Source: Streptomyces sp. DHE7-1
GTDB taxonomy: Bacteria > Actinomycetota > Actinomycetes > Streptomycetales > Streptomycetaceae
Reading direction: 5' to 3'
Assembly (NCBI GenBank): GCA_016432725.1
Contig: JACJDG010000003.1
Span: 744,001-808,000, forward strand
Length of the DNA stretch: 64,000 nucleotides
The notes beneath the pieces are model-generated. The model had not been told where the DNA came from. It saw only the letters and a list, made by a program, of their open reading frames with translations, and ran no database searches. The position numbers and the translations under genes are program-made. Below are positions 9,132 to 15,785 of the stretch, one piece after another. Positions within the stretch are counted from its first letter, which is position 1; every line of letters begins with the position of its first letter.

Positions 9132-9170
9132 AGGGGGCGTCTCCCCGGTCTTCGCGGGTCCGCGACGCCC
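9132..9170. repeat. 39-base palindromic repeat, copy 1
   Basis: These 39 bases recur exactly, in inverted orientation, at 14212-14250. The ends are themselves complementary (GGGGCGTC with GACGCCCC), with an inner CCCG/CGGG stem. The ClgR-like gene's stop TAG (9171-9173) lies in the CTAG directly abutting the repeat. It sits between convergent genes and could act as a bidirectional terminator or be a small dispersed element. Confidence 0.85.
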
Positions 9171-9568
9171 CTAGGCCGCCAGGCAGAGTCCCTGGTACGG
9201 CGCCCGGCGCCCGGTGCGGGGAGCCGGGCTCGTCCGGCGGGCCAGCTCGGACCCGGTGCGCGACAGGAGGTCGCCGAGGCCCAGTCCGAGGGCGCGGGCG
9301 GCGGCCGCGAGGACCTCGGAGGAGGCCTCCTTGCGGCCGCGTTCGATCTCGGACAGGTAGGGCAGGGAGATCCGGGCCGCGTCGGCGACCTCCCGGAGCG
9401 TGCGCTCCTGGGCCTGCCGCTCGCGGCGCAGCACGTCCCCGACCAGATCGCGCCACAGGGGCTCCGCGGGCTCCGGCCGCGGCCCGCCGGGCGGGCGGGC
9501 GCCGGGCCGGCGGCGTCCGGACGGCGCGGCTCACGGCGCAGGGGGATCACTCGGGCTTCGTCGCTCAC
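9171..9568 (-). CDS. ClgR-like XRE transcriptional regulator (frameshifted)
   Basis: A small DNA-binding protein of the ClgR type (ClgR activates clp protease genes in actinobacteria; this is a paralogue by look only). The HTH core reads LWRDLVGDVLRRERQAQ, then RTLREVADAARISLPYLSEI, then RGRKEASSEVLAAAARALG. The N-terminal tail (SDEARVIPLRREPRRPD) lies in another frame and joins the HTH by adding one C in the GCCC repeat near 9500. The start is GTG 9568, with AGGGGG about 10 bases upstream, or GTG 9580. The C-terminus ends at a TAG adjacent to the 39-base repeat. It is divergent from the sigma factor gene. Confidence 0.75.
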
Positions 9569-9665
9569 CTGGTCGGTCACCCCCTCAGCCTAGGGGCGCG
9601 ACGGCGGTGGGCACCGGACCGCGCGCGGATTCCCCCACGCGCGAAAATCAGCCGGGACCGGAGAG

Positions 9666-9689
9666 GCATGTATTCGATCACCGGGGTAC
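9666..9689 (+). promoter_or_regulatory. SigB-type promoter P1 of the sigma factor gene
   Basis: GCAT at 9666-9669, then 14 bases, then GGGTAC at 9684-9689. This matches the Streptomyces SigB consensus GNNT-N14-16-GGGTAC/T. It reads toward the sigma gene 134 bases downstream. Confidence 0.6.
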
Positions 9690-9716
9690 CCGCCGCGTGA
9701 GCAGCACCGTGAGCAG

Positions 9717-9741
9717 GTATGCGTACCCGGATTCCGGGTAT
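9717..9741 (+). promoter_or_regulatory. SigB-type promoter P2 of the sigma factor gene
   Basis: GTAT at 9717-9720, then 15 bases, then GGGTAT at 9736-9741, again matching GNNT-N14-16-GGGTAC/T. It lies 82 bases before the ATG and implies autoregulation. Confidence 0.65.
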
Positions 9742-9823
9742 GCGGGGGAGACGCGACATGCACAGGGGTCGGACCACAGTCCGATGCGGCAGGCTCGAAC
9801 CGTGACTGACGTGGGGAGAGGAA

Positions 9824-10711
9824 ATGAAAACCGCCGGGATCCGGTCGGAGGCAGAGGTAGTCGAGAGGACCGAGCAGCAGAGGGCGGCGGAGACTTCACT
9901 GCCGGGCATCGCGGACCCGGCCTCCATCGCGCCGCGTGACGCCCGGGAGCTGTCCCGCCAGTTCTTCCGCCGGCTCACCGAGCTGGAGGAGGGCACGCAC
10001 GAGTACCAGTACGCGCGCAACACCCTCATCGAGATGAACATGTCGCTGGTGCGGTTCGCGGCGGGCCGCTTCCGCAACCGCGGTGACGACATGGAGGACA
10101 TCGTCCAGACCGGCATGATCGGCCTGATCAAGGCCATCGACCGGTTCGAGCTCGCGCGCGAGGTCGAGTTCACCTCCTTCGCACTGCCGTACATCGTGGG
10201 CGAGATCAAGCGGTTCTTCCGCGACACCACGTGGGCGGTGCACGTCCCGCGGCGGCTGCAGGAGATGCGCGTCGAGCTGGCGCGGGCCCGCGAGGAGCTG
10301 TCGAGCCGGCTGGACCGGGACCCGACCGTCGCCGAGCTGGCCACTCTGATGAACATCACCGAGACCCAGGTGGTCGAGGCCCAGCTCGCCTCCAACGGTT
10401 ACAACTCAGCCTCGCTGGACGCCGCGCTCACCGGGGACGGCCCCGAGGACGGCGAGGCCGTGCTCGCCGACTTCATCGGCGTGGAGGAGGAGGGCCTGCG
10501 GCTCGTCGAGGACTTCCACGCGCTGGCCCCGCTCATGAACGAGCTCAGCGACCGCGACCGGCAGATCATCCACATGAGGTTCGTCGAGGAGGCGACCCAG
10601 GCGGAGATCGGGGAGCGGCTGGGATGCTCCCAGATGCACGTGTCCCGGCTGATCAAGCGGATCATCACCCGACTGCGTCAGGGGATGCTGGGCGAGCTCG
10701 GCTGCGCCTGA
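9824..10711 (+). CDS. SigB/SigF-family stress sigma factor
   Basis: A 295-residue alternative sigma factor of the SigB/F/G group, which directs stress and differentiation genes. Region 2 runs from MNMSLVRFAAGRFRNRG through MEDIVQTGMIGLIKAIDRFE to FTSFALPYIVGEIKRFFRD. Region 3 begins VHVPRRLQEMR. Region 4 (LNELSDRDRQIIHMRFVEE, then TQAEIGERLGCSQMHVSRL) holds the -35-binding HTH. The start is ATG 9824 behind GGGGAGAGG. Two consensus SigB promoters lie upstream. An ATP-binding anti-sigma-like gene follows convergently after a strong hairpin. The exact SigB paralogue cannot be fixed. Confidence 0.93.
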   Translation: MKTAGIRSEAEVVERTEQQRAAETSLPGIADPASIAPRDARELSRQFFRRLTELEEGTHEYQYARNTLIEMNMSLVRFAAGRFRNRGDDMEDIVQTGMIGLIKAIDRFELAREVEFTSFALPYIVGEIKRFFRDTTWAVHVPRRLQEMRVELARAREELSSRLDRDPTVAELATLMNITETQVVEAQLASNGYNSASLDAALTGDGPEDGEAVLADFIGVEEEGLRLVEDFHALAPLMNELSDRDRQIIHMRFVEEATQAEIGERLGCSQMHVSRLIKRIITRLRQGMLGELGCA

Positions 10712-10735
10712 TCATCCACCGACTCCTCCACCAAC

Positions 10736-10770
10736 ACGTGAGCCCGGGCGTTCGGCGCCCGGGCTCACGT
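10736..10770. terminator. Bidirectional terminator hairpin
   Basis: A perfect 14-base stem (10736-10749 with 10757-10770, ACGTGAGCCCGGGC and its complement) with a seven-base loop GTTCGGC. It sits between the convergent sigma factor and anti-sigma-like genes. No T-run is visible. Confidence 0.8.
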
Positions 10771-10812
10771 CCGTTCCGGGGCGATCCGTGCCGGGAGCGC
10801 CCGCCGGAGGAT

Positions 10813-11265
10813 TCACCGCTTCAGGTCGACCCGTGCGCACACGCGCTTGCCGACCGGGACGCGCTCCACCGTGACCTGGGACGCCACCGCGTGCACGATC
10901 TCCAGACCGTGCCGGCCGACGCGCTCGGGGTTCTTCGGGTAGCGGCGGGGCAGGGTCGCGCTGCTGTCGTAGACCGCGACGGCGACCGACGCGTCCGTGC
11001 CCTCCAGCTCGAGGATGTACGGGCCGCTGCTGTGCCGGTCGGCGTTGGTGACCAGTTCGCTCACGACGAGAAGCAGCTCACCGTCGGTGCGGCCGTCTAT
11101 GCCCGCGCACCACTCGTGCCTGAGTTGCTCCAGGAACTGGGCGGCGAAGGCGCGGGCCTCGGCGATGCATCCGGGTTCGCCGGTGTAGTGCGCCGCGCGT
11201 CTCAGCGGCTCCACGGGTACGTCGAAACCAGTCGGTATCACTGCCCCGCCCAGGTGCTCGGTCAT
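10813..11265 (-). CDS. ATP-binding anti-sigma/regulatory kinase (HATPase_c_2)
   Basis: A 150-residue GHKL ATPase of the RsbW/SpoIIAB type, the class that binds SigB-like sigma factors or phosphorylates anti-anti-sigma proteins. The N-box is LLLVVSELVTNADRHS near residue 75, and the G-box region RVGRHGLEIVHAVA is near residue 125. The start is ATG 11265; the longer upstream frame is not convincing. It is convergent with the SigB-type gene, so they are not co-transcribed, but the proximity makes that sigma factor the first partner to test. Confidence 0.82.
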   Translation of the reverse strand: MTEHLGGAVIPTGFDVPVEPLRRAAHYTGEPGCIAEARAFAAQFLEQLRHEWCAGIDGRTDGELLLVVSELVTNADRHSSGPYILELEGTDASVAVAVYDSSATLPRRYPKNPERVGRHGLEIVHAVASQVTVERVPVGKRVCARVDLKR

Positions 11266-11375
11266 GCGCGTCTCTCTCGGAAGGCCCGGTCCGGCCGGTC
11301 GCTGTTGCACCTGTCCTCGTACCCGGAGCCGGGCCCGGCAGTCCCCCGGTGCGTTCGCCCACCGCGCACAGCCTG

Positions 11376-12689
11376 TCATGCCCGCCGGTCACGCGGCCGG
11401 CCGGGTCCCGGCGGGTGGTTCGGAGGGCGCGGTCCGGGCCGGTTCGGAGCCGGGCGCGGAGGGCGCGGACGAGGGGGACTCGACGGGGCCCCGGAGGACG
11501 GCGTCCCGGCCGGCGGCGCCTCGGACGAGGGACCCGAGGACGGTGCCTCGCTCGGGGGCGACTCGGACGACGGCGCCTGCGAGGGGCCTGCGACGACGGC
11601 GGCCGGGAACCCGGGCCGGACGGGGTCGCCGGGGAGGAGGAAGGCGACTGCGGCGACCGGCCGAGGCTCGGTGTCGGCGGGCAGGGCCGCCCCGAGGTGC
11701 CGGTCGTCCCGGGTGACACGCAGCCGGCGGGCGGGACCCAGGGACGGGTGTCCTCGGGGCCTCGGTGTGCTCGTCCTGGCGGCCGGTGTCGTCGCCGGCC
11801 TCGCGGCGGAACCAGTCACGGCCCCGGGGGTCGTAGATCACGAAGGCCTGGACCGCCGACCGGGCGGGTGTCACCACGACGACCTCCGACGGGCGGTAGG
11901 AGGCCCAGCGGTCACCGGTCAGCCGAACGGTGCCGGGCTGCGCGACCGGTGGGGTGAGGGGGTTGCCGCAGGCGCAGCGGGCTCGGGGCACGCCGTGTCC
12001 GTCGACCAAGACGGCGGTGCCGGCCTGGAGGACCGCCTGGAAGCCGGTGGCCCGGCCGTCGCGGTAGCCGTGGTTGGTGACGCGGGTGTCGGCGCGCAGT
12101 GTGACCGGGGTGAGCGACCGCAGGAACGCGGGGACGTCGGACGGCCGGACGCCTGCCGCGGCGGCGTAGGCGCGGTTCCTCGCCGGGTCGGCCCGCAGCG
12201 CGGTGATCTGCTTCTCGACGTCGCAGCTCGGCCTGTTCCTGACCCCGCTGTAGAGCCCGGGGGCGCCTCCGTCCACCCCGCGGACCACGCCCGCGGGAGC
12301 GGAGGGCGCCGTCGGGTGGACGCGGAGGGTGACCCGGGTGGAGAGGTCGGCGCGCCCGCCTCGCGCACCGTCGACTCCGTGAACGGGTCGGGACCGGTCT
12401 GGCTCGCGGGCTGCAGGAAGACCTCACCGCCCTTGACGGAGGGGCCGGTGCCGGGCCGGGTGAGGACCACCGCCAGCACGGCCACGGCGATCACCGCCGC
12501 GGTGAGCGCTGCCACGCGCGGCACGGACTTCCACCACGGACGGTGCGGCCCCTCTCCCCCGCCCCACGGGCCGGAGCCGTCGCCCGGCGGTGGGGGAACG
12601 GGTGGTCCCGTGGGTGGCTGGGAGGGGCCCGACAGCGGGCCGGCGGGCGGCCCGGTCGGACGGCCGGAGGACGGAGGTTCGACGCTCAC
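11376..12689 (-). CDS. DUF6777 membrane-anchored protein (two frame breaks)
   Basis: A Streptomyces-type protein of unknown function, about 437 residues. A Pro/Gly-rich cytoplasmic head follows the GTG at 12689 (GGAAG upstream). Next is one transmembrane helix (PRVAALTAAVIAVAVLAVVL), then GGEVFLQPA, then the DUF6777 core (GGAPGLYSG, CDVEKQITAL, DTRVTNHGYRDG, RCACGNPLTPPV, FVIYDPRGRDWF). A Ser/Pro/Ala-rich tail follows (SSESPPSEAPSSGPSSEAP). The core sits in a different frame from both ends, with breaks near 12300-12360 and 11740-11810. Two or more Cys in CACG suggest an extracellular disulfide or metal site. It is divergent from the hydrophobic protein gene at 12820, and I infer a link with that gene and the kinase operon. 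Confidence 0.75.
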
Positions 12690-12819
12690 GAGCACTTCTT
12701 CCCGTCGCGGTCGCGGCTCATATCCAGATTGTGTGCCCGGGTCCCCCGGCGCTCGCAAGCCGACGCCGGACGGCTCACCCGGCGGGCGGGGCACCCCGGC
12801 CCTGCCTAGCCTGGCAAGG

Positions 12820-14088
12820 GTGACCCCTGTGACCGTCGACGCACGGCCCGCCGCCCGCCACGGCTGGGGGCGGGCCCTGGTGACGGTGCTGTCGGGGCTC
12901 GCCATGATGTTCGTCCTCGCGGCACTCGGGCTGTGGGCGGCCGGCGCCGCGGGGCTGCCCGACGGCGCGTTCGCCCGGGTCGTGGTCGCGACCGTGGTGA
13001 CGGCGGTCGGCGGCACGCTCGAACTCACCGGTGACGCGGGTCCGCTGGCGCGGACCAGGGCCGGTCTCACCGTGATGCCGCTCTCCGTGACCCTGGCCGG
13101 GGCCCTGGTGATCGGCGCGGGCTTCCTGCGGCCGCTGCGGCACCGGGCGGTCGCCTCGGTCCGGGAGCTGGCCGGCTGGGCCGCCCGGCTGGCGCTGCTC
13201 TGGCTGCTCGCGCTGATCGGCCTCGGTCTCACCGCCCGTCAGTCCTTCGCCGTGGACATGGGCAACGGCACCCTCAGCGATCTCACCGACCTGTTCGGCG
13301 GTGCGCCGACGGTCGGGTTCACCACCGACGTGCCGCTGACCGTACTGTTCGGGCTGCTGTGGCTGGCCGGAGTGCTGCTGCTCGCCCTGCTGGTGGCACC
13401 CGGCGCGCCGCTGCCCGGGCGACTGCTGCGGCTGCGCGAGCCGGTGCGCCCGGCCGCGCACGCCATGGTCCTGCTGCTGCTCAGCTGCGTCGCCGTCGCC
13501 CTTGTCGTGGCGCTGGTGTCGGCGGCGACGCGCGGGCACCCCGCCGAGACCTTCGCGGTGATCCTGCTCGGTCTGCCCAACCTGGCCTGGCTCGCCCTCA
13601 CCCTCGGCCAGGGCGCCACCTGGAACGGCCGCGTGGACGGCCCGTTCGGACTGCCGATGCCCGAGGTGCTGGACCACGTCCTGCGCACGCCGGACGTCGC
13701 GACGCTGAACCTGCGCACGCTCACCGAGCAGGACGGCGCGATGTGGTGGCTGCTGGTCGCCCAGGTGGTGCTGACGTCGGCGGCGGCCTTCCTGATGGCG
13801 GCTGGGAGCCCGGCCGGGGTCCGGGCCTGGCAGCACGCGGTGCGGCTGGCCGTCGCCCTGGCACTGACGGTCCTGATGGTCTGCCTGCTCTGCCGGATCT
13901 CGGCGCACTACGGCCTGTCGCTGCTCGGCATCGGCGATCTGGGCGGCGGGCTGTCCGGGGAGCTGTTCCTCAGGCCCCGGCTGTGGCAGGCGGTGAGCCT
14001 GGGCGCGCTGTGGGGGCTGGTCACCGGCTTCCTGGGCGCCGTGCTCGCCCGGCCGGTGCACCGGCGCGGCCGGGTCGACGTCCCCTAG
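12820..14088 (+). CDS. Very hydrophobic membrane protein ('streptophobe'-like)
   Basis: A 422-residue integral membrane protein with about ten predicted helices. Examples are VTVLSGLAMMFVLAALGLW, LALLWLLALIGLGL and MVLLLLSCVAVALVVALV. Two polar loops near 140-165 and 255-300 include DLFGGAPTVGFTTD and GLPMPEVLDHVLRTPDVAT. It resembles the Streptomyces family called 'streptophobe', of unknown function. The start is GTG 12820, with a second GTG at 12829. It ends at a TAG inside the terminal repeat at 14083. The neighbourhood (DUF6777 protein, Ser/Thr kinase, FHA-ABC exporter) suggests an envelope or signalling role, which is inference. Confidence 0.8.
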   Translation: MTPVTVDARPAARHGWGRALVTVLSGLAMMFVLAALGLWAAGAAGLPDGAFARVVVATVVTAVGGTLELTGDAGPLARTRAGLTVMPLSVTLAGALVIGAGFLRPLRHRAVASVRELAGWAARLALLWLLALIGLGLTARQSFAVDMGNGTLSDLTDLFGGAPTVGFTTDVPLTVLFGLLWLAGVLLLALLVAPGAPLPGRLLRLREPVRPAAHAMVLLLLSCVAVALVVALVSAATRGHPAETFAVILLGLPNLAWLALTLGQGATWNGRVDGPFGLPMPEVLDHVLRTPDVATLNLRTLTEQDGAMWWLLVAQVVLTSAAAFLMAAGSPAGVRAWQHAVRLAVALALTVLMVCLLCRISAHYGLSLLGIGDLGGGLSGELFLRPRLWQAVSLGALWGLVTGFLGAVLARPVHRRGRVDVP

Positions 14089-14254
14089 GGGGCGTCTCCC
14101 CGATGCCGTGGATCAGGCCGCGGCGTCCGGTGCGGCGCCTCGGCGTGCGGTCGAGTCGCCCTCGTACCGGGCGTACGTGGGCGATTCGACCGTGCGGTGA
14201 GGTGCCGTGCCGGGCGTCGCGGACCCGCGAAGACCGGGGAGACGCCCCCTAGGG
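14083..14254. repeat. 172-base element with 20-base perfect terminal inverted repeats
   Basis: The ends 14083-14102 and 14235-14254 are perfect inverted copies (CCCTAGGGGGCGTCTCCCCG). The right end extends into a 39-base block (14212-14250) identical to 9132-9170. Inside is a further dyad, GGTCGAGTCGCCC with GGGCGATTCGACC (one mismatch), at about 14148-14191. The element exactly fills the gap between two convergent genes and supplies both their TAG stops (14086-14088 and 14249-14251). A MITE-like element or an elaborate bidirectional terminator are both possible. Confidence 0.85.
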
Positions 14255-15234
14255 CCCGTCCCGACCGGCCCTAGGCCCCGGCGCCGCGGAAGACCGGTCC
14301 GGCCCACTCGGGCGGCTGCGGCGGTGGGGCCCGGCCGGTGCCGGGTGGTCCGGTGCCGTGGCGGTGGGGGTGGCGCGCAGCGCGGCGACGAAGTCGAGAC
14401 AGGTGTCGTAGCGGGCGTCCGGGCTCTTGGCGAGGGCCCGGGCGAAGACCTCGTCGACGCGCGGGGAAGTCCGGGTCGGACGGCGCGGGGCGGGGTCGGC
14501 TCGGCGTACTGGTGGGCCCACAGCAGGGCCATGTCGTCCTCGCGCTGGAAGGGCGGGCGTCCGGTGAGGGTCTCCTGGACGACGCAGGCGAGGCCGTAGA
14601 CGTCGCAGCGGCCGTCGACGGGCCGGCCCGAGATCTGTTCCGGGGCCACGTAGTCGAGGGTGCCGACGAACTGGCCGACGCTGGTGAACCCGGTCAGGGA
14701 CAGCGACTTCTTGGTGAGCCCGAAGTCGGTGAGGTAGACGTGCTCGGGGTGGTCGCTGTCGGTGCCGCGGGCGATCAGGACGTTGCCGGGTTTCACGTCC
14801 CGGTGGACCAGGCCGTGTTCGTGGGCGGCGTCCAGCGCGGAGGCCACCTGGGCGGCGATGCGCACGGCGTCGGTGAAGGGCAGCGGTCCACGCTCGTCCA
14901 GCAGACGGCGCAGGTCGCTGCCGGGGACGTAGCGCATGGCGATGTAGAGCACGCCGTCCGTCTCACCGGCTTCGAAGACGGGCACGATGTGCGGGTGGTC
15001 GATGGCGGCGGCCACCCGGGACTCGTGGGTGAAACGCTTGCGGAAGGTGTCGTTGCGGGCGAGTTCCGGGGCGAGCAGCTTGAGCGCGACGGTGCGGTCC
15101 AGGCGCAGGTCCCGGGCGCGGTAGACGACGGCCATGCCGCCGCGGCCGATGACGCTCTCCAGCAGGTAGCCCGCCACCCGGCGCCCGACGAGTTCCGGGG
15201 GCCGCCCCGAGGACAGGCCCGCCCGGCCGGCCAT
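14249..15234 (-). CDS. Soluble-type Ser/Thr protein kinase (frameshifted C-terminus)
   Basis: A Hanks-type kinase of about 328 residues. The kinase domain shows the Gly loop GRGGMAVVYRARD (30-42), K52 in VALKLL, the catalytic loop HRDVKPGN (about 145), DFGLTKK and APEQISG. No transmembrane helix or extracellular sensor follows. Near 14463 the frame breaks; adding one C gives PRVDEVFARALAKSPDARYD, the usual end of the fold. A short Pro/Arg-rich tail ends at a TAG in the repeat element. It overlaps the SH3-like gene upstream (ATGA), which overlaps the FHA-ABC gene, so all three form one operon. Likely substrates are the FHA-ABC exporter or its partner. Confidence 0.88.
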
Positions 15235-15785
15235 CAGGTCTCACCCCCGGGGGCCGCGTACCGGGTGGGGGCGTGATCGGCCGGGCCGGCGGAGGCCGGG
15301 CGCTCGGTGGTGTAGGTGTGCAGCCGGCGTCCGTCGCCGTACATCCAGCGGCCCTCGTCGGGGTCGTACACCCACATCGACTCGCCGTCGACCACGATCC
15401 CGATGCGCAGCTCGCGGGTGCGGTCCTCGAAGGCCCGGCCGTCCAGACGTCCGTCCGCGAGTTCGCGGACGGCCGCCCGGTAGCCGGCCAGGGCCCGTTC
15501 GGCGCGGGCGAGCAGGGCGAGCGGGTCCGCGGTGGCGGCGGGCGCGTCCCCGGCGGCGGGCGGGTCCCGGGGCACGGCGACCAGGTGGCGGCCGTCGACC
15601 CAGGCGGTCCAGCCGTTGGCGCACCGGATGTGTGCCCAGTCGCCGAGCCGTTCGACGAGTTCGACGGGCAGCAGCCGGTCGAGGGACACCGCGGGGCGGG
15701 CCGGGTCCGGTGCCTCCCAGGCGGGCATGCCGTCGGGCGGCACGACGTGGGTCGGCCGGAACACGGAGGCGCGCAGTCGGCTCAT
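15234..15785 (-). CDS. SH3-like protein of the kinase/FHA-ABC operon
   Basis: A 183-residue protein without a signal peptide. Residues 1-70 resemble a bacterial SH3 fold (VELVERLGDWAHIRCANGWTAWVDG). A helical middle (LLARAERALAGYRAAVRELADG) and a C-terminal segment with WVYDPDEGRWMYGDGR follow. This C-terminal motif, two Trp-Tyr pairs around DPDEG, looks like a small beta domain that could bind a partner. Function unknown. Both ends overlap neighbouring genes by ATGA junctions, implying fixed stoichiometry with the kinase and the exporter. Confidence 0.78.
   Translation of the reverse strand: MSRLRASVFRPTHVVPPDGMPAWEAPDPARPAVSLDRLLPVELVERLGDWAHIRCANGWTAWVDGRHLVAVPRDPPAAGDAPAATADPLALLARAERALAGYRAAVRELADGRLDGRAFEDRTRELRIGIVVDGESMWVYDPDEGRWMYGDGRRLHTYTTERPASAGPADHAPTRYAAPGGET

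Noticed and set aside
9071..9175. An attachment site or phage/plasmid integration scar.
   Set aside because: No tRNA, integrase or direct repeat is nearby; the repeats are inverted and lie between convergent genes.
10231..12819. A long forward open frame leading into the hydrophobic membrane protein.
   Set aside because: It crosses the sigma gene in the wrong frame and lies antisense to the anti-sigma and DUF6777 genes; typical high-GC shadow. The real start is GTG 12820.
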